DNA of 26,891 bases from AC2028 sp002373595. GTDB taxonomy: Bacteria > Bacillota > Clostridia > Lachnospirales > Lachnospiraceae. The notes under the pieces are model-generated. The model worked only from the letters and a program-made list of their open reading frames with translations, was not told the DNA's origin and did not search any database. This document shows, piece by piece, positions 6,694-15,186 of this stretch. Positions within the stretch are counted from its first letter, which is position 1, and each line of letters starts with the position of its first letter. Position numbers and translations under genes: made by a program. Location: assembly GCA_946616365.1 (NCBI GenBank), contig CAMOIX010000036.1, positions 1-26,891 of the forward strand, read 5' to 3'.

Positions 6694-7746
6694 TTATCGG
6701 ATTTCATCCAGATCCGCAAAAAAGCATGCATCTCCGAATGAGAAAAATCTGTATCTCTCCTTTACCGCTTCTTTATATGCAGCAAGTACATTTTCTCTTC
6801 CGGCCAGTGCCGATACCAGCATGATAAGCGTTGACTCCGGAAGGTGAAAATTGGTTATCAGCCCGTCAACGCATTTGAACTTATATCCGGGATAGATGAA
6901 AATGTCGGTATCCATGATACCATCCTTCACCATGCCATTCTCATCCGCCATACTCTCCACTGTCCTGGTGGAGGTGGTTCCGACGCATATCACTCTCCCG
7001 CCGCGCTTCTTTGTATCATTGATAAGCTTAGCGCTCTCCTCGGGAATAATGCAATGCTCGGTATGCATATGATGATCGAGTATATTGTCTTCCTTAACGG
7101 GTCTGAAAGTACCGAGTCCGACATGAAGCGTTACATACGCAATGCCCACGCCCATACTTTCTATCTCTGCGAGGAGTTCCTGCGTAAAATGCAGTCCCGC
7201 GGTCGGGGCAGCTGCTGATCCATCATACTTCGCATATACTGTCTGATAACGATTCTTGTCCGCAAGCTTATGAGTGATATAAGGCGGAAGCGGCATCTCG
7301 CCGAGTTTGTCCAGTATCTCCTCAAAGATCCCGTCATACTCAAATCGGATAAGCCTGTTGCCGTCATCCACTGTTTCGGTCACTTCAGCCTTTAAGAGTC
7401 CGCCTCCGAAGACGAGCCTCTGACCGGGTTTGCACTTTTTTCCCGGCTTTACCAGAGTCTCCCAGGTACTGTCCGACTTTCTCTTAAGGAGCAGGACTTC
7501 GACCTGGCCTCCGGTGCCTTCTCTTTCACCGATGAGCCTCGCCGGTATGACTCTGGTATCGTTGAGAACAAGCACATCTCCCGACTTTAAGTAATCCTTT
7601 ATATCCCTGAAAATCTTATGCGCAGTTTTGCCCGTTTTCTTATCGATGAGCATGAGCCTGCTCGAGGTCCTGTCCTCAAGCGGATCCTGCGCTATAAGTT
7701 CCTCAGGAAGATCGTAATAGTAATCTGACTTAAGAAAGCCGTCCAT
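6694..7746 (-). CDS. queA: tRNA preQ1(34) S-adenosylmethionine ribosyltransferase-isomerase
   Basis: QueA transfers and isomerises the ribosyl part of S-adenosylmethionine onto preQ1 at position 34 of GUN-anticodon tRNAs, giving epoxyqueuosine. The 350-residue length fits the family. Typical stretches are YDLPEELIAQ and DRTSSRLM at the N-terminus, GDVLVLNDTRVIPARL, PLPPYI, SAAAPTAGLHFT, HVGLGTFRPV, VGTTSTRT, and INFHLPEST as TNFHLPEST near the end. The ATG at 7746 is chosen because it matches the family N-terminus and lies one base after the aminopeptidase stop; a GTG at 7759-7761 is the alternative. No tgt or other queuosine genes are in the window. Confidence 0.95.
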   Translation of the reverse strand: MDGFLKSDYYYDLPEELIAQDPLEDRTSSRLMLIDKKTGKTAHKIFRDIKDYLKSGDVLVLNDTRVIPARLIGEREGTGGQVEVLLLKRKSDSTWETLVKPGKKCKPGQRLVFGGGLLKAEVTETVDDGNRLIRFEYDGIFEEILDKLGEMPLPPYITHKLADKNRYQTVYAKYDGSAAAPTAGLHFTQELLAEIESMGVGIAYVTLHVGLGTFRPVKEDNILDHHMHTEHCIIPEESAKLINDTKKRGGRVICVGTTSTRTVESMADENGMVKDGIMDTDIFIYPGYKFKCVDGLITNFHLPESTLIMLVSALAGRENVLAAYKEAVKERYRFFSFGDACFFADLDEIR

Positions 7747-7747
7747 A

Positions 7748-9190
7748 TCAGAGCTTAACACCCTTTAAGAAGGACATATATCCCCTGTATGCTTCATAGA
7801 TATCGGCTTTGCTGGTAGCCTCCCAAGGTGAATGCATATTGAGTACAGCCACTCCGCTGTCGATAACATTCATGCCGTAGAGAGCAAGGATGTAAGCGAT
7901 GGTTCCGCCGCCGCCTGCATCTACCTTTCCGAGCTCTGCAAACTGGAAGTCTATATCATCCTTGGCAAATACGGATCTGATATGTCCGATATACTCGGCA
8001 TTTGCATCATTAGAACCACTCTTTCCGCGTGCTCCGGTATACTTGTTAAATACCAGACCGCGTCCGAGGAATGCAGCGTTCTTCTTTTCAAATACTGACT
8101 CATAATTGGGATCTACACCCGCAGATACATCGGATGAGAGCATGCAGCTGGCAGCGAGGCATCTTCTAAGATTAAGCTCGCTGTACTCTCCGGTGAGGTT
8201 CATAACCTCAGCAACCGCATTCTCAAAGAACTTGGACTGCATTCCGGTAGCGCCTACGGAACCGATCTCCTCCTTATCAACAAGGATGCAGCATGCGGTC
8301 CTCTCAGGGATAACTCCAAGATCTGCAATAGCCTTGTATGAAGGATAAGCACAGACTCTGTCGTCCTGTCCGTATCCGAGGATCATACTGCGGTCAAATC
8401 CTGCTTCTCTTGCCTTTCCTGCAGGTACTATCTCAAGCTCTGCGGAGAGGAAATCCTCCTCCTCAAAACCATATTCTCTCTTAAGGATATCAAGGATACC
8501 TGCCTTAACGGCTTCCTTAGCGGTTTCCTTGGCGTCCTTCTTGGCGGTAACCTTCTTGCCCTTAACATCAGCCTGAGCGATCTTGATAGGGCGGTTTCCG
8601 ATGATAAGGTCAAGTGCCTCACCCTCTACAGCCTTAGCTGCCTTCTTCTCCATCTGATCCTGTGCAAGGTGGATAAGGATATCGGATACAAAGAATACAG
8701 GATCGTCATCATCCTCACCGATGGCAAGCTCTACGGTAGTTCCGTCCTTCTTTACGACCACTCCGTGGAGAGCAAGGGGAATGGTTACCCACTGATACTT
8801 CTTGATACCGCCGTAGTAGTGAGTATCAAGAAGTGCGAAATCATCACTCTCGTATAAAGGATTGGACTTAACATCTATCCTGGGGCTGTCGATATGCGCT
8901 CCGAGGATGTTCATTCCGTCCTTAAAGCCCTTCTTTCCAATGGTGAACAGGCAGATGCTCTTGTTCATCCATACGCTGTAGACTTTATCTCCTGCCTTAA
9001 GCTTCTTCTTACCGCCGGTAAGTCTTGAAAGCTCGGTAAATCCTGCCTTTTCAGCGAGTTCTACGATACGGTCCGTGCACTCTCTCTCAGTCTTGCAGTC
9101 ACTTATGAATACTCTGTACTCCTCGGCAATCTTCTCGAGTTTTTTAAGCTCAGCCTGGTTGTACTTGTTCCAGATCGACTTGTTTTCCAT
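7748..9190 (-). CDS. M18 family aminopeptidase
   Basis: This 480-residue cytosolic dizinc exopeptidase removes N-terminal, often acidic, residues from peptides. Residues in the M18 metal and catalytic motifs are present: H99 in LGAHIDSPR, D276/D277 in YGQDDRVCAY, the E308-E309 pair in DKEEIGSVGA, D354 in SSDVSAG and H453 in MHSPWE. A lysine- and alanine-rich insertion at about 205-235 (KGKKVTAKKDAKETAKEA) looks like a surface loop. The ATG at 9190 is set by an AAAGGAGA site eight bases upstream. The gene opens the M18-queA-PilZ-VanZ run and has a long leader with a hairpin at 9253-9281. Confidence 0.93.
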   Translation of the reverse strand: MENKSIWNKYNQAELKKLEKIAEEYRVFISDCKTERECTDRIVELAEKAGFTELSRLTGGKKKLKAGDKVYSVWMNKSICLFTIGKKGFKDGMNILGAHIDSPRIDVKSNPLYESDDFALLDTHYYGGIKKYQWVTIPLALHGVVVKKDGTTVELAIGEDDDDPVFFVSDILIHLAQDQMEKKAAKAVEGEALDLIIGNRPIKIAQADVKGKKVTAKKDAKETAKEAVKAGILDILKREYGFEEEDFLSAELEIVPAGKAREAGFDRSMILGYGQDDRVCAYPSYKAIADLGVIPERTACCILVDKEEIGSVGATGMQSKFFENAVAEVMNLTGEYSELNLRRCLAASCMLSSDVSAGVDPNYESVFEKKNAAFLGRGLVFNKYTGARGKSGSNDANAEYIGHIRSVFAKDDIDFQFAELGKVDAGGGGTIAYILALYGMNVIDSGVAVLNMHSPWEATSKADIYEAYRGYMSFLKGVKL

Positions 9191-9252
9191 GTTAAAAATC
9201 TCCTTTATGTCATTTGCATTTGCGGTCCAAAGACCCAAAGAATATTGTAATA

Positions 9253-9281
9253 AAATCCCGCTTATAGTTCAAGCGGGATTT
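9253..9281 (-). terminator. Terminator-like hairpin in the aminopeptidase leader
   Basis: AAATCCCGCTT pairs perfectly over 11 bases with AAGCGGGATTT around a seven-base loop. On minus it is followed by TTTTATTAC, a short U-rich tail. No minus-strand gene lies just upstream for it to end, so it sits between any aminopeptidase promoter and the start codon and could be an attenuator. I see no convincing promoter or ligand-binding fold, so it may simply stop antisense transcription. The rest of 9191-9418 holds nothing I can identify. Confidence 0.45.
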
Positions 9282-9418
9282 ACATTAATAAGGCTATGGC
9301 ACAAGCCTGATATTAAGTGTCATCTCTTATATCGGAAAATTGACTTCATCACTTAACCCCAACAGAGAAAATTATCATATATTCCGATCATGCTTTATTT
9401 CTCACGAAAAGGCCCTAT

Positions 9419-9447
9419 TTGACACATATTCCGGTGTAATCTAGAAT
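9419..9447 (+). promoter_or_regulatory. Sigma-A promoter of the second DUF2752 operon
   Basis: A consensus TTGACA (9419-9424) is followed after 17 bases by TAGAAT (9442-9447). The predicted start is near 9454, zero to three bases from the ATG at 9456, so the message is leaderless or nearly so; no Shine-Dalgarno site is present. Confidence 0.8.
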
Positions 9448-9455
9448 ATCTCTTG

Positions 9456-9908
9456 ATGAATAGGGAAAAGATCAAAAAAATATCGGAGGCAATATCAGCC
9501 ATACTCGCCGTATGCGCATTATATGGTACCCTATACGCTTTAACGGGACGTGGGTGCCCCATCAAATTCCTGACGGGCGTATCCTGCCCGGGATGCGGTA
9601 TGACCAGAGCCTGCGTATGCCTTGCTATGGGGGATATCCGTTCTGCCCGGGACTTCCATCCCTTATTCCCTCTTCCTTTTATCTTTGCAGCGGTCTGCCT
9701 GATCAGGCAATATCGTATAAAAAAGCAGAAAAACAGCAAAACAGGAGAACTGGTTTATAAAATTTACATATTTACAAACATAGCACTTTTCTTTATAGTA
9801 TATATGTTCAGAATGATTTCGGGAAACTCGGTTGCAGTTACCTTTGACCCCGGATCGGGAGCGGTTTACAGACTCATCCGCTTCATAATAAACAAAATCG
9901 GAGGATAA
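9456..9908 (+). CDS. DUF2752 family membrane protein (second copy)
   Basis: The 150-residue protein carries CPGCGMTRACVCLAMGD and then FHPLFPLPF, the same Cys-motif-plus-HP arrangement as the gene at 774-1247. It has hydrophobic segments at about 12-28, 68-82 and 100-120. An extra Cys pair (ACVC) follows the core motif. The ATG at 9456 is preferred; a TTG at 9453 directly before it is possible. The zinc-ribbon/DUF4234 gene follows after four bases, and its GGAGG ribosome site lies in the last codons of this gene, so the two are coupled. Sequence identity to the first DUF2752 protein is low outside the motifs, so this is not a recent duplication. Confidence 0.8.
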   Translation: MNREKIKKISEAISAILAVCALYGTLYALTGRGCPIKFLTGVSCPGCGMTRACVCLAMGDIRSARDFHPLFPLPFIFAAVCLIRQYRIKKQKNSKTGELVYKIYIFTNIALFFIVYMFRMISGNSVAVTFDPGSGAVYRLIRFIINKIGG

Positions 9909-9912
9909 AAAT

Positions 9913-10542
9913 ATGTTTTGTGAAAAATGCGGAGCACAGATTCCTGACGGAAGCGCAAGCTGCCCTGCGTGCGGCGCACCCCTTAGCGTATCCCGCAAGC
10001 TCGACAATGCTTTTAACAATGCTGCAGGAGCTGCACAGAATGCATTCGGTCATGCCGAGCAGCAGTTCGGAAGCGCAGTAAATGAGATGGCTCAGTCCTT
10101 TAACGGAAACGGACCCACTCCCGGAAACGGACCCCTTAAGACCGACAGAGGTCTCATCATTTATATTCTTCTCGGGATCATTACCTGCGGTATCTACGGC
10201 TACTATTTCCTGTATTCTATGGCCAGAGACGTAAATATTGCATGTGAAGGCGACGGAGAAAATACCGGCGGACTTGTCGAATTCATCGTACTCTCCTTCA
10301 TCACCTGCGGTATCTATTCAATCATCTGGCAGTACAAGCTTGGTAACAGACTTGCCACCAACTCGTTCCGCTACGGAATGAACTTCCAGGAGAACGGAAG
10401 CACCGTCCTCATGTGGGATATCTTCGGTTCTCTCCTTTGCGGTATCGGACCCTTCGTGGGAATGAACATCCTCATCAAGAATACGAACCTGATCTGCGCC
10501 GCATACAACAGAGTACACGGATACTACGCACCCGTTCAGTAA
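9913..10542 (+). CDS. Zinc-ribbon DUF4234 membrane protein
   Basis: The 209-residue protein begins with a zinc ribbon of CEKCGAQIPDGSASCPACG form (CxxC...CxxC, residues 3-21). A linker rich in Asn, Ala and Gln follows (about 30-65), then a DUF4234 membrane domain from about 75 onward. The DUF4234 region shows two copies of an ITCGIY-type motif (IITCGIYGYYF and FITCGIYSIIW) and a third hydrophobic segment near the C-terminus. The function of this domain is unknown. GGAGG lies seven bases before the ATG. It is the second and last gene of the pair with DUF2752, ended by the terminator at 10563. The zinc ribbon should face the cytosol. Confidence 0.82.
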   Translation: MFCEKCGAQIPDGSASCPACGAPLSVSRKLDNAFNNAAGAAQNAFGHAEQQFGSAVNEMAQSFNGNGPTPGNGPLKTDRGLIIYILLGIITCGIYGYYFLYSMARDVNIACEGDGENTGGLVEFIVLSFITCGIYSIIWQYKLGNRLATNSFRYGMNFQENGSTVLMWDIFGSLLCGIGPFVGMNILIKNTNLICAAYNRVHGYYAPVQ

Positions 10543-10562
10543 GCCGGAAACTTAAGTAATCT

Positions 10563-10593
10563 AAAACACCCTCGCCATTGGTGAGGGTGTTTT
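10563..10593. terminator. Bidirectional intrinsic terminator between DUF4234 and pheT
   Basis: AAAACACCCTC and GAGGGTGTTTT pair perfectly over 11 bases around a nine-base loop, with T tracts on both sides when read in either direction. It ends the plus-strand DUF2752/DUF4234 pair and can also end the minus-strand pheT transcript. Confidence 0.9.
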
Positions 10594-10640
10594 TCTTTGT
10601 CGCCGTTTGCGATACAGTCATTTGTACATTTGACGGGCTC

Positions 10641-10672
10641 CGGTCGGTACAGCAAAATGCCTGTGCCGGCCG
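10641..10672. repeat. GC-rich hairpin downstream of pheT
   Basis: CGGTCGGTACAG and CTGTGCCGGCCG pair over 12 bases, with two G-U wobbles when read on plus, around an eight-base loop. There is no U tract on either side, so it is not a standard terminator. It lies in the 152-base gap between the DUF4234 gene and pheT, next to the two-way terminator, and could protect a 3' end. Confidence 0.5.
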
Positions 10673-10694
10673 CGGCGAGTAATTTATATAATAC

Positions 10695-13121
10695 CTACTG
10701 TCTGAGCTTTATGCCGAGAGACTCGAGTCCGTTGAGGATCTTCTTCATGGATGCGCCGACCTCTTCGTCCTGAAGAGTTCTGTCAGCAGCTCTGAAGGTT
10801 ACTGAGTAAGCCATTGACTTGAAACCTTCCTCGATCTGAGATCCCTCATAGATATCAAAGAGCTTGTACTCCTCAAGGATCTTGCCGCCACGCTGAGAGA
10901 TGATACCCTCGATGTCGCCCGCAGATACGCTCTTGGGAACGACCATACTGATATCACGGGATACTGCAGGGAACTTGGCAAGTCCCTTGAACTTGGGAGT
11001 AAATGTTACAAGAGGAAGTACCTCGGGCATATCGATAACAGCCACATATACTCTGGTCTTAATATTGTAATTGTCACAAACTGCAGGATGAACCTCTCCG
11101 AGGTATCCGAGTACCTTTCCTGCGCACTCTATGAATGCTCTGCGTCCGGGATGAAGGAAAGGAAGCTTATTATCCTTATCCTCGGAATTGTATGTCCTCT
11201 TCTCCTTTATGCCTGCCTTGTCGAAGAACTCCTCAACAGCACCCTTCATGGAGAAGAAATCACCGTCTCCGTAGAATCCGAGAGTAAACTGCATCCTCTC
11301 ATCGGGATAGTCGGTTACAGGAACAGACTTGGGAAGATATATATTTCCGAGCTCATAGAGTCTTACATTCGTATTGCGACGATTGAAGTTGGTTGAGAGG
11401 CTGGTGAGCATACCGTTAAGACTGAGCGTACGCATCACCGAGAAATCCTCACCGAGAGGATTGGATATGGTAACAGTCTTTCTTCTCTCATCGTCTGCGG
11501 GAAGAAGGAGCTTATCAAATACCTTGGGGCTCTCAAATGAGTAAACATATCCCTGTGAGAAACCACAATACTCAGCTACATCTCTGGCAACGCCTTCAAC
11601 TCTCATCTTGAGGTTAAGACCGCCGTTAGCCGAGCCCTTCGGAAGAGTCGTGGGAATCTTGTCATATCCGTGGAATCTGGCAACTTCCTCTGCTATATCA
11701 GCATATCCGACGAGATCCTGTCTGAAGGAAGGGATGATGAGTTCATTCGCAGCCTTATCATACTCTATCTCAAGCATCTTGAAGATATCAAGCATCTCAC
11801 TCTCGCTTACATCGGTTCCGAGGAGTGCATTGTATCTGTCGGGCTCGAAGGTGATCCTCCTTAGCTCGGGGATGGGCTCGCAGACATCTACGATGCCTCC
11901 TACTACCTCTCCGCAGCCGAGCTCCTCTATCAGTCTGCAAGCTCTGTTTATTGCCGCTTCCGCATTTCTGGGATCGAGACCCTTCTCAAACTTACCGGAA
12001 GCATCGGTTCTAAGGCCTGCTCTTCTGGCTGACTTTCTGATATTTGATCCGATGAAGGTAGCTGCCTCAAAGAGGACGTTCTTTACATCATCAGTGATCA
12101 TCGAATTCTCACCGCCCATGATTCCTGCAAGTCCTACAGCTTTCTCTGCGTCGCAGATCATAAGCATATCATGGTCGAGATTTCTCTCCTGTCCATCGAG
12201 CGTGGTAAACTTCTCTCCGTCATTTGCACGCTGAACGATGATCTTCTTACCCGCGATCTTGTCGAGGTCATAAGCGTGCATGGGCTGGCCGAACTCCTCC
12301 ATGACATAGTTGGTGATATCAACTAGATTGTTGATAGGACGAATACCGCTTGCCGCAAGACGTCTCTGCATCCATTCGGGTGAAGGAGCGATCTTGATGT
12401 TCTTTACTACTCTCGCGGTATATCTGGGGCAAAGATCGGGATCCTTAACCTCAACCGAGATATAATCGGATGCCTTCTCATCATTTCCTTTGCACTCATA
12501 CTCGGGCATAACGAAAGGCTTTCTGAACGTTGCCGCTGCCTCTCTTGCTATACCGATAACCGAATAGCAGTCAACTCTGTTGCTGGTGATCTCATACTCA
12601 AATACACTGTCTCTCATTCCGAGTGCAGCTATCGCATCATCACCGGGCTTAACATCCTTCCGAAATACATAGATACCGCCCTCGGGCTGCTCGGGATAGA
12701 AATTCTTATCACTGCCGAGTTCCTCGATAGAGCACATCATTCCGTTGGATTCTACTCCGCGAAGCTTGCCGGCCTTTATCTTGATCCCTTCCTCGGGAAG
12801 GGGGCCTCCGTCATGTCCTCCGGCAACTCTTCCGCCGCTAAGTACAACGGGAACGAGCTGTCCTGCTTCAACATTGGGAGCACCGGTTACTATCTGAGTA
12901 GTCTCGGTTCCCACATCGACCTGGCAGACAACAAGTTTCTCTGCATCGGGATGTTTCTCTACGGAGAGGACCTTTCCTACCACGATATTCTCGAGATTCT
13001 TATCGAGTCTTCTGAAGCTCTCTACTTTGGTACCGGTGAGGGTCATAGCGTCGCGGTATTCCTGATCGGTGCAGGAAAGCTCCGGGACATATGCCTTTAT
13101 CCATGAAAGTGCGGTATCCAT
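10695..13121 (-). CDS. pheT: Phenylalanyl-tRNA synthetase beta subunit
   Basis: PheT is the large subunit of the alpha2-beta2 enzyme that charges tRNA-Phe; it binds the tRNA and edits misloaded tyrosine. The 808 residues follow the family order: N-terminal MDTALSWIKAYVPEL, an EMAP-like tRNA-binding domain at about 40-155 (VEKHPDAEKLVVCQVDVG), the B3/4 editing domain at about 210-390, B5 at about 405-475, a catalytic-like domain, and the FDX-ACB anticodon domain over the last 95 residues (KFPAVSRDISMVV). An AGGAGG site lies seven bases before the ATG. It follows pheS after an unusually long gap (153 bases) filled by a hairpin element. Confidence 0.97.
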   Translation of the reverse strand: MDTALSWIKAYVPELSCTDQEYRDAMTLTGTKVESFRRLDKNLENIVVGKVLSVEKHPDAEKLVVCQVDVGTETTQIVTGAPNVEAGQLVPVVLSGGRVAGGHDGGPLPEEGIKIKAGKLRGVESNGMMCSIEELGSDKNFYPEQPEGGIYVFRKDVKPGDDAIAALGMRDSVFEYEITSNRVDCYSVIGIAREAAATFRKPFVMPEYECKGNDEKASDYISVEVKDPDLCPRYTARVVKNIKIAPSPEWMQRRLAASGIRPINNLVDITNYVMEEFGQPMHAYDLDKIAGKKIIVQRANDGEKFTTLDGQERNLDHDMLMICDAEKAVGLAGIMGGENSMITDDVKNVLFEAATFIGSNIRKSARRAGLRTDASGKFEKGLDPRNAEAAINRACRLIEELGCGEVVGGIVDVCEPIPELRRITFEPDRYNALLGTDVSESEMLDIFKMLEIEYDKAANELIIPSFRQDLVGYADIAEEVARFHGYDKIPTTLPKGSANGGLNLKMRVEGVARDVAEYCGFSQGYVYSFESPKVFDKLLLPADDERRKTVTISNPLGEDFSVMRTLSLNGMLTSLSTNFNRRNTNVRLYELGNIYLPKSVPVTDYPDERMQFTLGFYGDGDFFSMKGAVEEFFDKAGIKEKRTYNSEDKDNKLPFLHPGRRAFIECAGKVLGYLGEVHPAVCDNYNIKTRVYVAVIDMPEVLPLVTFTPKFKGLAKFPAVSRDISMVVPKSVSAGDIEGIISQRGGKILEEYKLFDIYEGSQIEEGFKSMAYSVTFRAADRTLQDEEVGASMKKILNGLESLGIKLRQ

Positions 13122-13164
13122 ACTGATATTTCCTCCTAAAAAACTTAGTTTATTGACTTAGTGT

Positions 13165-13247
13165 GGGCACTGTGCCTACCGCTCATGCATTTCCTCGCGT
13201 TGCTGAGAAAGCAACGCTCGAAAATCATTCGCGCTCTCACAGTGCGT
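13165..13247. repeat. Palindromic hairpin element between pheS and pheT
   Basis: Two nested perfect inverted repeats share one centre near 13207: outer GCACTGTG/CACAGTGC (13167-13174 and 13238-13245) and inner GCGTTGCT/AGCAACGC (13197-13204 and 13210-13217) around a GAGAA loop. Partial pairing joins them, giving one imperfect hairpin of about 40 base pairs. There is no U tract after it, so it is not an ordinary terminator. It shares CGAGCGTTGC with the larger palindrome at 21472-21686. Confidence 0.7.
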
Positions 13248-13274
13248 GCAATAATTTATTTAAACCTGATGATC

Positions 13275-14294
13275 CTAGAACTGTCTCAGGAAGCGGTCAT
13301 CATTCTCATAAAGCAGGCGCATGTCGTCGATCTCGTACTTGAGAAGGGCGATACGCTCGAGGCCGAAGCCGAAAGCAAAGCCGGTATACTCTCTGGGATC
13401 GATCTTGCTCATCTCGAGTACGTGAGGGTGTACCATTCCGCAGCCGAGGATCTCGATCCAGCCTTCACCCTTACAGAATCTGCAGCCCTTGCCGCCGCAC
13501 TTGAAGCAGCTTACATCCATCTCTGCGCTGGGCTCGGTGAAGGGGAAGTGGTGAGGACGGAACTTAACCCTGGTGTCTGCTCCGAAGAGTTCCTTTGCCG
13601 CATGCTCAAGTGTTCCCTTGAGGTCTGCAAAGGTGATACCCTTATCTATTACAAGGCCTTCGACCTGATGGAAAGAAGGCGAATGAGTTGCGTCTACTTC
13701 GTCGGCACGGAATACTCTGCCGGGAGAGATCATCCTGATGGGAAGTCTGCCCTTCTCCATCTCATGAACCTGTGCACCTGAAGTCTGGGTACGAAGGAGG
13801 ATGTCTCCGTTTACGTAGAAAGTATCCTGCTCATCCTTGGCGGGATGATCGGCAGGTATATTGAGAGCTTCGAAATTGTAATAATCTTTCTCGACCTCGG
13901 GTCCTTCAACAACCTCGTATCCCATACCGATGAAGATCCTCTCGAGTTCCTCGAGAGCTATCTGATTGGGATGTCTGTGGCCGATACGGTTTCTGTCTGC
14001 AGGAAGTGTTACATCGATAACTTCACTCTTGAGCTTTGCATCGCGGACTGCAGCTTCCATCTTGGACTTGGCAGCCTCGAGGATGCCCTCTATCTCAGCG
14101 CGGGTATCGTTGACCATCTGTCCTATCTTGGGCCTGTCTTCCGCAGCTACGTCCTTCATGGACTTTAACACTTCGGTAAGTTCTCCTTTCTTACCGAGTA
14201 TCTGAACTCTGATATCGTTCAGTGCGTTAAGGTCCGCACTCTGTGCGACCTGTTCTCTGGCCTTTTCAAGGATCGCATTTAATTTGTCCTTCAT
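13275..14294 (-). CDS. pheS: Phenylalanyl-tRNA synthetase alpha subunit
   Basis: PheS is the catalytic class II subunit that activates phenylalanine and loads it onto tRNA-Phe. The 339 residues start with the N-terminal coiled-coil arm (about 1-90). The core has HPNQIALEELERIFIGMGYE, VHEMEKGRLPIRMISPGRVFR (motif 2 region), the CxxCxxxxCxxC stretch typical of the bacterial enzyme, LGCGMVHP, and motif 3 GFGLERIALL near 309-318. An AAAGGAG site precedes the ATG, which overlaps the yihY stop as ATGA. No T-box leader is present before this operon, unlike many Firmicutes pheST operons. Confidence 0.97.
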   Translation of the reverse strand: MKDKLNAILEKAREQVAQSADLNALNDIRVQILGKKGELTEVLKSMKDVAAEDRPKIGQMVNDTRAEIEGILEAAKSKMEAAVRDAKLKSEVIDVTLPADRNRIGHRHPNQIALEELERIFIGMGYEVVEGPEVEKDYYNFEALNIPADHPAKDEQDTFYVNGDILLRTQTSGAQVHEMEKGRLPIRMISPGRVFRADEVDATHSPSFHQVEGLVIDKGITFADLKGTLEHAAKELFGADTRVKFRPHHFPFTEPSAEMDVSCFKCGGKGCRFCKGEGWIEILGCGMVHPHVLEMSKIDPREYTGFAFGFGLERIALLKYEIDDMRLLYENDDRFLRQF

Positions 14295-15175
14295 TTCCCA
14301 CTCCTTTGTTTATGTTTTTCACGACCGAACAGATACTTATTGATCGGTCCGAAATAATGATTAAGATAAGCTCCTATGAGCAGCAGATACATCGAAAAAT
14401 ACATCCAGAGCATCGCTATCACAAGTGTCATAAGGCTTCCGTATATCGACAATCCCGTTGAATGCTCAGTATACAGCGAAAATCCGAAAGAAAAGATGAT
14501 CCAGGATACGGCAGAAAACATGGCGCCCGGAAGCTGCTCTCTGTATTTTAATTTTTCATAGGGCAAAAAAGTAAATATGAGCGCAAACACAAGCGTGAAC
14601 AAGATCAGCATATACAGCACTCTGGGCTTGGTGATTATCTGATGCCAAAATTCTATATCCACATCACTGTCAAATCTGGCCACAAACTTCGCTATCGCGC
14701 TGTTCCCAAGTATGCTCAGGAGCAGCATCACAAGCACCGCAGCGAGCATTACGATCATGTAAAAACAGCTGAGAAGCCTGACCGTAAAATAGTTTCTCTT
14801 ATCATCAGCATTACCGACAGCGTTCAGTCCCTGTACAATAGCCATCGTTCCCTTGCTTGCGGTCCATACCGTAATGATGATCGATACTGTCAGCACTCCC
14901 GAAGCCGAGGCATACACCTGTGCGATAAGCTTTGACGCCAACCGGTCAAAAACATCCGGGGTGATCGCTGTGACAAATCCGACAAGATTTTCCTCCGATA
15001 CCGGAGTATACGGTATTATGCTACAAAAAACAGCAAGCATCGGCATTAAAGAAATAAAAATAAAAAATGCCGCGCTGGCCGCATAAGCGTTAAGATTTCT
15101 TTTTTTGAAGTCGTCTGACATTGCGCGCAGGACCTTTGCAGGCCTGCTTACAAGGATGTCCGTAATCTTGATCAT
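14291..15175 (-). CDS. YihY/BrkB family membrane protein
   Basis: This 294-residue polytopic protein has about six membrane segments and the family stretches AYAASAAFFIFISLMPML, WTASKGTMAIVQGLN and a late region ending YLLLIGAYLNHYF. The family was once called ribonuclease BN but is now regarded as an integral membrane protein of unclear role, perhaps a transporter. The first ATG at 15175 has no Shine-Dalgarno site and lies 12 bases after the 6S RNA; an ATG 18 codons on has AAGG upstream. The longer form fits the family better. Its stop overlaps the pheS start (ATGA), an operon order I would not expect from function. Confidence 0.9.
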   Translation of the reverse strand: MIKITDILVSRPAKVLRAMSDDFKKRNLNAYAASAAFFIFISLMPMLAVFCSIIPYTPVSEENLVGFVTAITPDVFDRLASKLIAQVYASASGVLTVSIIITVWTASKGTMAIVQGLNAVGNADDKRNYFTVRLLSCFYMIVMLAAVLVMLLLSILGNSAIAKFVARFDSDVDIEFWHQIITKPRVLYMLILFTLVFALIFTFLPYEKLKYREQLPGAMFSAVSWIIFSFGFSLYTEHSTGLSIYGSLMTLVIAMLWMYFSMYLLLIGAYLNHYFGPINKYLFGREKHKQRSGK

Positions 15176-15186
15176 AAGTAAACTTC

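Noticed and set aside
13161..13781. A plus-strand ORF over the pheS-pheT gap
   Set aside because: It begins in the hairpin element and continues antisense to pheS with no recognisable domain.
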